A program made the position numbers and the translations under genes. This document shows, piece by piece, positions 17,405 to 26,635 of a stretch of 49,612 nucleotides of DNA. Positions within the stretch are counted from its first letter, which is position 1. Each line of letters starts with the position of its first letter. Source of the DNA: Cytophagaceae bacterium. GTDB taxonomy: Bacteria > Bacteroidota > Bacteroidia > Cytophagales > Cytophagaceae. The stretch spans positions 1 to 49,612 of the forward strand of contig JAQZBV010000015.1 of assembly GCA_029237685.1 (NCBI GenBank), given 5' to 3'. The notes under the pieces were generated by a model. It was not told the origin of the DNA. It did not search any database and worked only from the letters and a program-made list of their open reading frames with translations.

Positions 17405-18706
17405 ATGAGATTATACAGTACAAAAAAATCAGTGCCTGAAGTTTCCTTAAAAGAAGCTTTGTTCAAAGGATTGCCTTCCGATAATGGATTATATATGCCA
17501 TTGGAAATTCCAACCTTGCCGCAATCGTTTTTTGATACGATCGAAACTAAAAGTTTTGCGGAAATCGCATTTGAAGTTTCTAAAGCGTTGATCGGTGAGG
17601 ATGTGCCAGAGAAAGATTTGAAGAAAATCATCGACGATGTCATTTCTTTTGATGCGCCTGTTGTAAAAGTGCAAGACAACATGTACGTATTGGAATTGTT
17701 TCACGGACCTTCTTTGGCCTTCAAAGATTTCGGTGCGCGTTTCATGTCGAGGTTGATGTCTTATTATTTAGCAAAAGACAAACAAGATATTAATATTCTG
17801 GTCGCTACTTCCGGTGATACGGGAGGTGCGGTGGCACAAGGTTTTTACAACATGCCTGGCATTCAGGTAACGATTCTTTATCCAAGCGGTAAAGTGAGTG
17901 ATTTGCAAGAGAAGCAATTGACTACTTTAGGTGGTAACATTACCGCATTGGAAGTACAAGGTACGTTCGACGATTGTCAGCGCATGGTGAAAGAAGCATT
18001 CCTGGATGAAGAGTTGAATGCGAAATTCAATTTGAGTTCTGCCAATTCCATCAACATCAGCCGCTTGATCCCTCAGTCTTTCTATTATTTCTATGCGTAT
18101 GCGCAAGTGAAAAAATTGGGTAAAGAGGTGGTGTTCAGTGTACCGAGCGGAAACTTCGGAAATCTATGCGGAGGCTTGATCGCGAAACGCATGGGATTGC
18201 CGATCGCTCATTTTGTAGCGACAACGAATGCCAACAATGTCATTCCTGATTACCTGGCTTCCGGTGTTTTCAATCCTAGACCATCTGTGAGAACCATCTC
18301 CAATGCGATGGATGTTGGGAATCCTAGTAACTATCAGCGGTTGGTGGCATTTTACAATGAAGATGTGAAAGCGATTCGTGCGGACATCACCGGTAAATAT
18401 TTTACCGATGAGCAGACAGAAGAAATCATCAAGAAAGTATACGATGCCACGGGTTATGTCTTAGATCCACATACTGCTGTGGCATACCTGGGATTGCGTG
18501 CTTACATGTACGAAAATTCGAACAAAGACGTGACGGGTATTTTCTTATCGACAGCGCATCCCGCTAAGTTTATAGAAGTAGTGAATGATGTGATCGGAAA
18601 GAATATTGAAATCCCTGAAAGTTTACAAGCTGCCGGGAAATTAAAGAAAGTTTCTATTCCGATGGGCAATCAGTTTAAAGATTTGAAAACTTACCTCTTA
18701 AAATAA
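17405..18706 (+). CDS. thrC: threonine synthase
   Basis: A 433-residue fold-type II PLP enzyme. The PLP lysine is K107 in SLAFKDFGARF; ATSGDTGGAVA and PSGNFGNLCGG are the phosphate-binding and glycine loops. It makes threonine from phosphohomoserine. It ends the thrABC operon and is followed by the terminator at 18724-18757. Confidence 0.95.
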   Translation: MRLYSTKKSVPEVSLKEALFKGLPSDNGLYMPLEIPTLPQSFFDTIETKSFAEIAFEVSKALIGEDVPEKDLKKIIDDVISFDAPVVKVQDNMYVLELFHGPSLAFKDFGARFMSRLMSYYLAKDKQDINILVATSGDTGGAVAQGFYNMPGIQVTILYPSGKVSDLQEKQLTTLGGNITALEVQGTFDDCQRMVKEAFLDEELNAKFNLSSANSINISRLIPQSFYYFYAYAQVKKLGKEVVFSVPSGNFGNLCGGLIAKRMGLPIAHFVATTNANNVIPDYLASGVFNPRPSVRTISNAMDVGNPSNYQRLVAFYNEDVKAIRADITGKYFTDEQTEEIIKKVYDATGYVLDPHTAVAYLGLRAYMYENSNKDVTGIFLSTAHPAKFIEVVNDVIGKNIEIPESLQAAGKLKKVSIPMGNQFKDLKTYLLK

Positions 18707-18723
18707 GGGGTATTGATACAAGG

Positions 18724-18757
18724 AAAAGCCCGCAAATTGGATTTGCGGGCTTTTTTT
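18724..18757 (+). terminator. rho-independent terminator of thrABC
   Basis: A perfect 14-bp stem (18724-18737 pairing with 18741-18754; core AAGCCCGCAAAT / ATTTGCGGGCTT) with a 3-base loop runs into a T tract ending at 18757. It lies 17 bp after the thrC stop. Confidence 0.95.
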
Positions 18758-18847
18758 ATGTGTACTTTGAAAATAAATGGTGTAAAATCTTTTACTCTTT
18801 TCCATTTTTTTATAAATTATGTAGGTAGAATACAAATTATAATCAGT

Positions 18848-19039
18848 ATGCAAACAGGTGTAATAAAATTCTTTAATGAATCAAAAGGGTATGGTTTTGT
18901 TTTAGAAGATGGTACTAATAAAGAATACTTCGTACATGTGTCAGGATTGAAAGGTCCTGTTACGAAAGATGACAAAGTGAGCTTTGAAGTGACAGAAGGT
19001 AAAAAAGGATTAAATGCGGTAGGGGTTACGAAAATATAA
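18848..19039 (+). CDS. cold-shock domain protein
   Basis: A 63-residue single cold-shock domain from the ATG at 18848 (MQTGVIKFFNESKGYGFVLE). RNP1 is KGYGFV and RNP2 is YFVHVS. The frame is open upstream, but the family length fixes this start. It binds single-stranded RNA or DNA as a chaperone or antiterminator. It stands alone between the thrABC terminator and the strong hairpin at 19061-19110, with a leader of about 90 bp. Confidence 0.93.
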   Translation: MQTGVIKFFNESKGYGFVLEDGTNKEYFVHVSGLKGPVTKDDKVSFEVTEGKKGLNAVGVTKI

Positions 19040-19060
19040 CGTAAACTTTTTCGTTGTACT

Positions 19061-19110
19061 CAAAAGGTCTTGTCCTGTATGGTGGTTGCCATGCAGGACA
19101 AGACCTTTTG
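19061..19110. terminator. very strong 22-bp hairpin downstream of the cold-shock gene
   Basis: Arms 19061-19082 and 19089-19110 (core AAAAGGTCTTGTCCTG / CAGGACAAGACCTTTT) pair over 22 bp with a single G-T wobble and a 6-base loop. It begins 22 bp after the cold-shock stop. There is only a weak T run after it (ACATTTTATA), so it may terminate, protect the 3' end of the short mRNA, or both. Confidence 0.7.
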
Positions 19111-19212
19111 ACATTTTATAGGTCTACTTGTTGCGATTTACCGTATATACTACAAGTGTTTAGTAAGATGATCCGATCAATTAAAAATATTTATTTCATT
19201 AAAAAACTTAGT

Positions 19213-21069
19213 ATGACACCATTGACTCTTAAAATCCGACAGACTCTATTCTCCTTGACATTTTTTGTTTTCATGTCTTTTACGGTTAAGGCACAAGACT
19301 GCCAGACCTTGATCTGGTCCGATGAGTTTGATCAATCTACGCTTGATTTGGGCAGTTGGCAGTACGACATTGGCAATGGCACCGGTGGCTGGGGAAATAA
19401 TGAAAAGCAATATTATACCGACAGGACCGATAATATAAAGTTGGAGGATGGGAAATTGGTCATTACCGCGAAAGCGGAGACTTATGGAGGGCAGAATTAT
19501 ACTTCCGCGAAGATCACTTCCGCTGGTAAGCGTTATTTTTTGTATGGCCGCATGGAAGCCAGTATAAAACTTCCGAGAACACAAGGCATGTGGCCGGCGT
19601 TTTGGATGATGCCGCAAAATTCTTTCTATGGCGGATGGCCGCGCAGTGGAGAAATTGATATCATGGAAATGAGAGGAAGCAATGTGTACTCTTCTCATGG
19701 TACCATCCATTTAGGTCCGGATTATGCAAACCGAAGGTATATAGAAGGAACGTATTCCGGATTAGATGATTTATCTGATGACTTTCATACCTATGCGGTA
19801 GAGTGGAAAGAGGATACCATCAGCTGGTATGTAGACGATGTGAATTTTCATAATGTGTCGAGAACATCCGTGGCACCTAGTGACTGGCCGTTTGATAAGG
19901 AATTCTTTCTGATCTTTAACCTGGCAATAGGAGGATGGTTTGGCGGCGATCCAAACGGTACTACGGTTTTTCCTCAAACGATGGAAGTGAATTATGTAAG
20001 GGTATACAGTAATCCCAATACGTTACATATTTCCGGAGCGACAAAAGCTATAGCCGGGCAAACGTATCAGTATACCGTGACGAACGGCACTGCTGATTCC
20101 TATACCTGGACATTGCCTGCCGGTGCTACGCTTGTTAGCGGGCAGGGAAACGATACGATCAATGTCTTGTGGGGAAATACCGGTGGCGAGATTGAGCTTG
20201 AGGTAACGCGAGGTGTTTGCGGGAGCTCTACTTTTTATAAAACGGTAAACATCATACCTAATGGTTGTGATGTTTATTTTAATGATTTTGAAACAAATGT
20301 GTTATTGTCTTATTCTCCTACCACAACCGGCATTCAATACGATGCTTCATCCGGTAATCCTGGAGTAAATAGTGTCAACAATTCTTCAACCGTTGCACTT
20401 TACAAAAGAAATCCGGGTGATCAATACGATGTGCTCAAGTATGATGTAAATTTTTTACCTACTTCAGTAGATTACGAAAATGGCAACAATGCCTTGTATA
20501 TGGATGTATATACTGGAGCTCCTGTTGGTACGGAGATTCTTTGGCAGTTTGAGAATAAAGCGAAAGCCGGTTTGGCTTACCCTTCCGGACGCAGGGCGGT
20601 CTTCAGGGGTGTAACTACCGTTCAGAACCAATGGCAAAGAATAAAGTTTAGTCTACAAAACAGGCCGGATCTGGGTACCTCACCCACTGCTATTGATCAG
20701 TTTACCATTTTGTTCCGTCCGAACTCCTATACATCGGATACTTATTACATCGATAACCTGATGAGAAGAGATGTGTTAAATTGTGGAGTGTTGACTTCGG
20801 TAGAAAATGCCATGGAACAAAATTTTATGGTAAGTCCAAATCCGGCGCACGATCGCGTGGATATTACCATGAGAGCTATGCCTTCTGGAAAGACGGAAAT
20901 TGTTATTATGGATGTGTTGGGATCAGAACGCATGAGACGGACGTATGAGGTCAGTGCTGCTTCACAAATAGAATCGATCGATATTACCTCATTGTCTCCG
21001 GGGCTTTATATTGTTTATGTCAGACAGGAAAATGCTACCATCGCTTCGAGGAAAGTGATCGTACAGTAA
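19213..21069 (+). CDS. secreted GH16 endo-beta-glucanase (laminarinase-like) with T9SS sorting domain
   Basis: 618 residues from ATG 19213 (an alternative ATG at 19168 also gives a signal sequence). Signal peptide ends near VKAQ. The GH16 catalytic domain covers about 30-270 with the E147-I-D149-I-M-E152 active-site motif and the TQGMWPAFWMM and WPRSGE flanks seen in laminarinase-like members. A PKD/Ig-like module follows (about 275-345), then a beta-sandwich (about 350-515) that may bind carbohydrate. The C-terminal ~80 residues (SPNPAHDRVDI...GLYIVYV) are a type A T9SS sorting domain. It probably degrades beta-1,3-glucan outside the cell; exact linkage is not certain. Confidence 0.88.
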   Translation: MTPLTLKIRQTLFSLTFFVFMSFTVKAQDCQTLIWSDEFDQSTLDLGSWQYDIGNGTGGWGNNEKQYYTDRTDNIKLEDGKLVITAKAETYGGQNYTSAKITSAGKRYFLYGRMEASIKLPRTQGMWPAFWMMPQNSFYGGWPRSGEIDIMEMRGSNVYSSHGTIHLGPDYANRRYIEGTYSGLDDLSDDFHTYAVEWKEDTISWYVDDVNFHNVSRTSVAPSDWPFDKEFFLIFNLAIGGWFGGDPNGTTVFPQTMEVNYVRVYSNPNTLHISGATKAIAGQTYQYTVTNGTADSYTWTLPAGATLVSGQGNDTINVLWGNTGGEIELEVTRGVCGSSTFYKTVNIIPNGCDVYFNDFETNVLLSYSPTTTGIQYDASSGNPGVNSVNNSSTVALYKRNPGDQYDVLKYDVNFLPTSVDYENGNNALYMDVYTGAPVGTEILWQFENKAKAGLAYPSGRRAVFRGVTTVQNQWQRIKFSLQNRPDLGTSPTAIDQFTILFRPNSYTSDTYYIDNLMRRDVLNCGVLTSVENAMEQNFMVSPNPAHDRVDITMRAMPSGKTEIVIMDVLGSERMRRTYEVSAASQIESIDITSLSPGLYIVYVRQENATIASRKVIVQ

Positions 21070-21105
21070 GCGAATTTTTGGAATCGAACAAAATCCTTAT
21101 CATTG

Positions 21106-21148
21106 AATCAGCGCCTTATTTCATCAGAATAAGGCGCTGATTTGTTTT
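21106..21148 (+). terminator. rho-independent terminator after the GH16 gene
   Basis: A perfect 15-bp stem, 21106-21120 with 21128-21142 (core AATCAGCGCCTTATT), has a 7-base loop and is followed by TGTTTT. Confidence 0.9.
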
Positions 21149-21170
21149 ATAGGGTTGTTTTATAGCGCTT

Positions 21171-21218
21171 TACCTGTTATTAAAATACAATGCTTGCATT
21201 GTATTTTAATAACAGGTA
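21171..21218. repeat. 48-bp inverted repeat with 23-bp perfect arms and a 2-bp centre
   Basis: Arm 21171-21193 (TACCTGTTATTAAAATACAA then TGC) is the exact reverse complement of 21196-21218, leaving only TT between. The AT-rich sequence could extrude as a cruciform or form an RNA hairpin. It lies between the GH16 terminator and the PEGA-protein gene, 45 bp before that start. It is too long for a normal operator and lacks a T tract on either side. Confidence 0.8.
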
Positions 21219-21262
21219 TATTTGGTAGAAAATAAAATGATCCCCTTTTTAATTTTTCATGC

Positions 21263-22564
21263 ATGAACCCTTTTTATAAAGTCACATTTATTTTTCTCCT
21301 GGTCTCCTTTTCCTGCTGCAGTTGCGCCACCATTTTTAATGGCACAAAGCAACGCATTGCCATTGATTCCAAACCGCAAGGCGCAACGGTAAAGATCAAG
21401 GGTCAAGTGATCGGTACTACGCCCTTGTCTGTCAAGCAACCCACCAAGAAACCGTTGACTCTTGTTTTTTCTTATGAAGGGTATGAAGACAGAGCCTATC
21501 TATTGGACCACAAGTACGAATGGCGCTGGCTTTTACTGGATGTGCCGTTTACGTTTCCTTATGTCAATGTCCCTTTTGCCATCGATGTGATTACCCAATC
21601 GCCTTATCGTTTTGTTCAGAAAAAGGTGATGATGAATTTCGACAGTGTTTACAGCCCCCTTATTTCTATAGCTATTGATTCATCAGAAGTATATAAACGC
21701 AGGCTACTTGATCAGCAGATCTTGCAGACGCAAAGAGAAATGGAGGCATTGAAAAGAAAGGAAAGAATAATATTTGCAGAGGAGGAGAGAAATAGAAAAT
21801 TAATAAGTAGACAAGATAAGATTCGCTTCCAACAGATGCAGGATTCTGCAGCCTCTGAAATCAACCGTCGCAGTTACGATTCTAGCCGTGTGCATAATTA
21901 TAGAAATACAATGCGCTTTAAAAATTCAGTAACGATGGAATTAACGAGTTTGTTGAGCGGTGAATCTCGTTTGGAGTACCACCGCAACATTTACAAAGGG
22001 ATTAGCCTGGGTATAGAATTGGGTTATAAACCTGCTAAATATGGGAAGAATACATATACTAACCAACGCGAGTGGATCAAGGATGGTCCTGGGAAAGAGA
22101 TAATGTTGATGCCTTTCACTGAAAGCTATTATGTAGGGCTAGCTACAAAAATACCTGTGTTTAGTTTGGGAAGAGGGCAATACTATTTTTCTCTAGTTGG
22201 CTTTATCAGAAATTCTTCTTACGATCATGCGACTATTTCTTGGGAGGAGGGAAAAGACAGGAGAAATTATTATAGTGGTGTAAGCTATAAAGATTCGGTA
22301 GGTGTAGATCAAAATAGCCAGGGATTAAAATTTTTATTTGGGTATAGAAAAATTCTAGTCCTTGGGAAAATAGGTTTAGAATTCGATGCCTATTCAGGCT
22401 TTGGTTGTAGAAATGTAACGACTGAATTGTTTCATTACGAAAAAAAGACAACTCGCAGTTATTATTATAACACGCCGCCGACAGTAATAACAAACGAAGC
22501 AGAGAAAACAGTACAATTTGTTCTTACCGTCCAAATGGGGGTAAAAGTTGGTATACGGTTTTAA
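21263..22564 (+). CDS. PEGA-domain envelope protein with coiled coil and C-terminal beta-barrel-like region
   Basis: 433 residues. The N-terminal signal with a Cys-rich end (SFSCCSCATIF) suggests a lipoprotein, though the lipobox is not strict. A PEGA domain lies at about 30-75 (IDSKPQGATVKIKGQVIGTT). A charged helical stretch rich in Gln, Arg and Glu covers about 145-215. The last ~200 residues alternate hydrophobic and polar strands and end in an aromatic residue (VKVGIRF), like a small outer-membrane barrel. Function is not known. Its stop is 2 bp from the stop of the convergent TPR gene. Confidence 0.6.
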   Translation: MNPFYKVTFIFLLVSFSCCSCATIFNGTKQRIAIDSKPQGATVKIKGQVIGTTPLSVKQPTKKPLTLVFSYEGYEDRAYLLDHKYEWRWLLLDVPFTFPYVNVPFAIDVITQSPYRFVQKKVMMNFDSVYSPLISIAIDSSEVYKRRLLDQQILQTQREMEALKRKERIIFAEEERNRKLISRQDKIRFQQMQDSAASEINRRSYDSSRVHNYRNTMRFKNSVTMELTSLLSGESRLEYHRNIYKGISLGIELGYKPAKYGKNTYTNQREWIKDGPGKEIMLMPFTESYYVGLATKIPVFSLGRGQYYFSLVGFIRNSSYDHATISWEEGKDRRNYYSGVSYKDSVGVDQNSQGLKFLFGYRKILVLGKIGLEFDAYSGFGCRNVTTELFHYEKKTTRSYYYNTPPTVITNEAEKTVQFVLTVQMGVKVGIRF

Positions 22565-22566
22565 TT

Positions 22567-23793
22567 TTATTTCGAACAGTGTTTATCGATCAGCTCCTGA
22601 ACTTCTGTTCCGTAGAACGTTGCGAATTTTAATTCCTTTGCACGCATCAAATCCAGGCAAGCATCTTCTTTTCTTTTTAACTCTAAATAAATGAGTGCAC
22701 GATTTCTAAACGCATAACTGTTGGACGGATCCAGTCTTATGGATTGCAAAATGTCAGTAAAGGCGCCGTCTGTATCGTTCATTTTGAATTTTGCATAGCC
22801 TCTGTTGTTATAAGCAAAACTGGATTCCGGCATTTCTTTAATCGCTAAATCGAATTCTGGAATGGCTTCTTCATACCTTTCTAACGTGGAATAACCCAAT
22901 CCGATATTATTGTGGATCATTGGAGCGTTAGGATTGATTGCAAATGCTTTTTTCAAATCGGCGATGCCGGATTCGTATTGTTTTATCCAGAAGAGTTTGA
23001 TGATGCCCCGGTTGTTGTATGCATCCCATGCCAGCGTATCTTTACTGATGACTTGGTCTAATATTTTTACTGCCTCTTCCACTTTACCTGTTACTTCGTA
23101 CAAACTGGCTTTTAATAGTAAGGCGCTGGAATTATCCGGTGCAAGAGCAAGTGCTTTTTCGCAATCTTTGCTTGCTTTATCCATGTCACCCATCTTATAA
23201 AAACATTCTCCTCGCCCGTGATAGTATTTGGCTTCCGTAGGCTTCATCTTGATAGCCTTGTCAAAGTCTTCTATCGCTTCTGAAAAGTATTGCATGTCCA
23301 TGGATTTGATAGATCCAATTTCATAATAGGCATCCGACATAGAAGGATCTAATTTTTGAGCCAGGTAGAAATCTCTCAAGGCTTCTTTTGTTTTATCTTG
23401 GCTCTCCAGAAAGAGCGCTCTGTTAAAATAATAGGTAGCATTCGTGCGGTCTAATTTAATGGCTTCATTGTAATAATGCAGAATCAGACTGGAATCTTCT
23501 ATGCGTCCTCTTCTCTGGTAGGCAGCAGCCATTCCATTGTTAAATAGATGTTCGTCCGGAGCTAGTGCCAGCGCTTTTTGTTCGTCAGTGACTGCCTGAT
23601 TAAAATCGCGCAGGTAAGAGTGAATGATGCTTCGGTTATGGTAATAAGAGGGATTTGAAGAGTCTTCCTGAATCGCCTTATTGATGTACAACAAGGCTTT
23701 TTCATACTCATTTTTATCCAGGTACTTATTGGATTTATTCATCTGTGTTATTCCAGAAAGACAGACGAGCAGTGTAAAAAAAAATTTTCTCAT
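22567..23793 (-). CDS. exported tetratricopeptide-repeat (TPR) protein
   Basis: 408 residues from the ATG at 23793, which gives a signal peptide (MRKFFFTLLVCLSGI); the longer frame would overlap the heptosyltransferase gene. About ten TPR units follow, with typical xxYYHNRSxIxxxLxxFxxAxxDxxKALALxP spacing. Likely a periplasmic or outer-membrane scaffold for protein interaction. It is the last gene of the polX - heptosyltransferase - TPR unit, 22 bp downstream. No catalytic domain is visible. Confidence 0.85.
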   Translation of the reverse strand: MRKFFFTLLVCLSGITQMNKSNKYLDKNEYEKALLYINKAIQEDSSNPSYYHNRSIIHSYLRDFNQAVTDEQKALALAPDEHLFNNGMAAAYQRRGRIEDSSLILHYYNEAIKLDRTNATYYFNRALFLESQDKTKEALRDFYLAQKLDPSMSDAYYEIGSIKSMDMQYFSEAIEDFDKAIKMKPTEAKYYHGRGECFYKMGDMDKASKDCEKALALAPDNSSALLLKASLYEVTGKVEEAVKILDQVISKDTLAWDAYNNRGIIKLFWIKQYESGIADLKKAFAINPNAPMIHNNIGLGYSTLERYEEAIPEFDLAIKEMPESSFAYNNRGYAKFKMNDTDGAFTDILQSIRLDPSNSYAFRNRALIYLELKRKEDACLDLMRAKELKFATFYGTEVQELIDKHCSK

Positions 23794-23815
23794 GAGTATT
23801 TTAAAAAGGGATAGA

Positions 23816-24778
23816 CTATAATGTGGTAGCAAAACTCAAGTCTTGTTCTTCCATACACTTGAAATGTTTTTTAGGACAACGGTTGTATCCTATTTTAGAA
23901 CAAGGTCTGCAGGATAAGTTTTTTCTTTCGACGACGTGATGATGAGTTTGGTAAGGATACATGCCGAATTCGGGAATGGTATTTCCCCAGATGCTCCAGA
24001 TTTCTTTTTTGAAAGCCGCTGCAATGTGCATCAACCCTGTATCGTGTGACACCACCGATTTAGCTTGTTTAACAATGGAGGCGGATTGGTTGAGGTTAAA
24101 AGCCCCGCAGCCTTGAAAAATATCTTTGCGATCGGGTAGTGCAGCCATGATCTGTTCGGCAGTTTCCGCATCTTCTTTTCCTCCCAGAAGAATCATTGGA
24201 GAAGGAATGTTTTTGCAGAGTTCAATCAGTTTGTGTAATGGCAGCCGCTTCGTGGCATGCTGAGCGCCGATGGCAATGGCCACATAGTTTCCCGCTTTGA
24301 AATCACCGGAGCTGCTGAGTATCACATTGTCTTTTTCCGGAATGAAATAATCCAACCCTTCGTTATCATTTTCTATGCCGAGTGAAGCGGCTGTTTTTAA
24401 ATAACGATCCACAATATGTATGGCAGGAAGGCGGTTGATTTTGAATTGAACCATCAACCATTTTTGAATATTCAGTTTGTCGAAACTATAGGCGGGCGCC
24501 TTCAGTTTATTCTTGACTCTTAACGTTCTTAAGTTTTTATGAAGGTCGATGATGTAATCGAATTTTTCTTTTTGGAGTTCCTTAGTGAGTTCAGAAATGC
24601 TGTTTTTTAAAATATGCACCTTATCAATATAAGGATTGCTGGCTACAATAGTTCTGTAACTTTCTTTGGTGCAAAAATGCACTTCGTAGTCGAGTTGTTT
24701 TTTTATACAACGCACGACCGGTGTAGTCAATACAATATCGCCTATAGAGGAAAAACGGATGATCAGAACCTTCTTCAA
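23816..24778 (-). CDS. glycosyltransferase family 9 (ADP-heptose:LPS heptosyltransferase-like)
   Basis: 320 residues. The N-terminal VLIIRFSSIGDIVLTTPVVR and the C-terminal VVSHDTGLMHIAAAF with SIWGNT are the standard family 9 signatures. It should transfer heptose or a related sugar to lipopolysaccharide core at the cytoplasmic face of the inner membrane. It starts 5 bp after the polX stop. Donor and acceptor cannot be deduced. Confidence 0.88.
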   Translation of the reverse strand: MKKVLIIRFSSIGDIVLTTPVVRCIKKQLDYEVHFCTKESYRTIVASNPYIDKVHILKNSISELTKELQKEKFDYIIDLHKNLRTLRVKNKLKAPAYSFDKLNIQKWLMVQFKINRLPAIHIVDRYLKTAASLGIENDNEGLDYFIPEKDNVILSSSGDFKAGNYVAIAIGAQHATKRLPLHKLIELCKNIPSPMILLGGKEDAETAEQIMAALPDRKDIFQGCGAFNLNQSASIVKQAKSVVSHDTGLMHIAAAFKKEIWSIWGNTIPEFGMYPYQTHHHVVERKNLSCRPCSKIGYNRCPKKHFKCMEEQDLSFATTL

Positions 24779-24783
24779 ATGCC

Positions 24784-26481
24784 TTATTTTTTCTTTTCGG
24801 TAAAATATGTTTTAATCTCTTCCAGTGTCAGGGTGTTGAAGGTGTTTTGTACCAACAAGCCTCCTTTTCTAGCGGAGATGACACCGTAGTGTGTATCCAA
24901 TACACCGGCCTGTTCATGCGCATCGGGGTTGATGCTGATGAGTACCCCTTTGTCCTGTGCATAATCCAGAAAGCGCCAGTCGATGTCGAGACGGTGTGGA
25001 TTGGCATTCAGCTCGATGATCACTTTATTGGCGGCGCAAGCGTCAATGATCTTATACGTATCCAGCGGGTAGCCTTCTCGGCGAAGCAATAAACGGCCGG
25101 TCATATGACCCAACATGGTTGTGTACGGATTTTCAATGGCTTTGATCAAACGCGACATAGCCTTTTCTTCGTCCATTTTTAAATTCGAATGAACGGAAGC
25201 TACCACGTAGTCAAATTGCTTGAGCAATTCGTCAGGATAATCCAGCGCCCCGTCATTCAGAATATCAGATTCTATTCCTTTGAAGATAACAAAGGGAGCT
25301 AACTTTTTATTCAACTCATCGATTTCCGCAAACTGTTGCAAGACGCGATCCTCTTTTAAACCGTTGGCATAGAAGGCGGTTTGTGAATGGTCTGCTATGC
25401 CAAAATACTTCCAGCCTTCTGTGATGCAGGCATGCGCCATTTCTGCCAGGGTATGAATGCCGTCGCTGTAGGTGCTGTGGTTATGAAAAATTCCTTGCAG
25501 GTCTTTGTAGGTCAGTAGCTGTTCAATTTTATTTTCTTTGGCCAATTCCCATTCGGCATAACCTACACGGCACTCTGCCGGAATGAGGGCTACACCTGCT
25601 GTTTGGTACAGTTCTTTTTCTGTTTGTGTGGCATGTTTAACACAAATGTCAAGAAACGTTTCCTTATCCGACACGGCGTGGCGCAAGTGTCCGTTTTCAG
25701 AAGAGAACAACACGCGTTGAGATTCAAATGCATGAGGAACAGCAGTGCGTATGGTCAAGGGTATACCGGTAGTTTTTTCCAATCCGCGCAAGGTGAAAGG
25801 TGTACTTTCTGCCGGTGTCCAATCTGCTTCTAGTTTTGCTTGAATAGTTCCTAATGTTTTCACCGCATCAGCTGTAGCTACGATGAAATCTAAGGAATTG
25901 ACAATCTCCGCTTGTTGGTATAATTCGCCGCACCAACTGATCGGTGTATCCGGTGAAATGGTTTTTAAAGCGATCAACAACTCACTGCCTTTTTGTTGCG
26001 CATCCGGAATGAGCAACTTTTTACTTTGCTCGTGTTGAAACAGAATCGCCTTTCGCAGGTTTTCTTGTGTTTTTTCTCCGAAGCCTTTTTGATTGGCGAT
26101 TTGGTTGTTGTTGCAGGCTTCCAGCAATTGTGCCGTGCTTTCAATGCCCAGTTCTTTCCAGAGCGTACGGATTTTCTTCGCGCCAATGCCAGGAAGGTCA
26201 AATAGTTCGAGTAGTCCCGCTGGCGTATTTTCTAATAAGGCATTGAGTTCTGATAAACTACCTGTTGCAACAATCTCACGGATTTTTTTTCCCATGCTGG
26301 CGCCGATGCCTTGTAGGGCAGACAAGTCTTCGTCTGACAAATCTTCTATAGCATAAGGCGTTTTGTCGATGGCAATAGCAGCGTTTTGATAAGCGCGTAT
26401 TTTAAACGTGTTTTCCTCGTGCAGCTCCATGACGGATGCTGTGAGTTTGAGAACATGAAGGACGGTGTTGTTGCTTGACAT
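24784..26481 (-). CDS. polX: PolX-type protein: helix-hairpin-helix and PHP nuclease intact, polymerase palm degenerate
   Basis: 565 residues. The N-terminal 8-kDa-like and HhH parts (about 1-150; GIGASMGKKI, LPGIGAKKI) and the C-terminal PHP domain (HNHSTYSDG at 333-341, GIADHSQ) are intact. In the palm, the usual GDIDILV segment reads NSLDFIV (195-201), so the first catalytic Asp is Ser196. The position of the third Asp (VDLRVV in typical PolX) reads LTIRTA with Thr243. DNA synthesis therefore looks lost, while PHP 3'-5' exonuclease or AP-site processing may remain. It leads a three-gene unit with heptosyltransferase and TPR genes. Confidence 0.85.
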   Translation of the reverse strand: MSSNNTVLHVLKLTASVMELHEENTFKIRAYQNAAIAIDKTPYAIEDLSDEDLSALQGIGASMGKKIREIVATGSLSELNALLENTPAGLLELFDLPGIGAKKIRTLWKELGIESTAQLLEACNNNQIANQKGFGEKTQENLRKAILFQHEQSKKLLIPDAQQKGSELLIALKTISPDTPISWCGELYQQAEIVNSLDFIVATADAVKTLGTIQAKLEADWTPAESTPFTLRGLEKTTGIPLTIRTAVPHAFESQRVLFSSENGHLRHAVSDKETFLDICVKHATQTEKELYQTAGVALIPAECRVGYAEWELAKENKIEQLLTYKDLQGIFHNHSTYSDGIHTLAEMAHACITEGWKYFGIADHSQTAFYANGLKEDRVLQQFAEIDELNKKLAPFVIFKGIESDILNDGALDYPDELLKQFDYVVASVHSNLKMDEEKAMSRLIKAIENPYTTMLGHMTGRLLLRREGYPLDTYKIIDACAANKVIIELNANPHRLDIDWRFLDYAQDKGVLISINPDAHEQAGVLDTHYGVISARKGGLLVQNTFNTLTLEEIKTYFTEKKK

Positions 26482-26527
26482 TTTGTGTTGGGGTGTAGGG
26501 TAAAAGTAAGAAGATTTTTCGGAAAAT

Positions 26528-26557
26528 AGTGGTCAGTGGTCAGTTGTCAGTGGACAG
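26528..26557. repeat. heptamer array, AGTGGTC type, single arm
   Basis: Four consecutive 7-bp units (AGTGGTC twice, AGTTGTC, AGTGGAC) start at 26528. No matching inverted arm is seen nearby, unlike the copy at 32017-32193. Possibly a decayed element. Confidence 0.65.
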
Positions 26558-26635
26558 AAATTTTTGTTGGGTTTATGTCTAGCCTTCATCCAAATTTAAT
26601 CGTTTGATGCTTTAGAGAATGCATGTTTTTATCGA

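Noticed and set aside
19054-19212. Extended N-terminus of the GH16 frame
   Set aside because: It begins with TTG inside the strong hairpin after the cold-shock gene; a good signal peptide starts at 19213.
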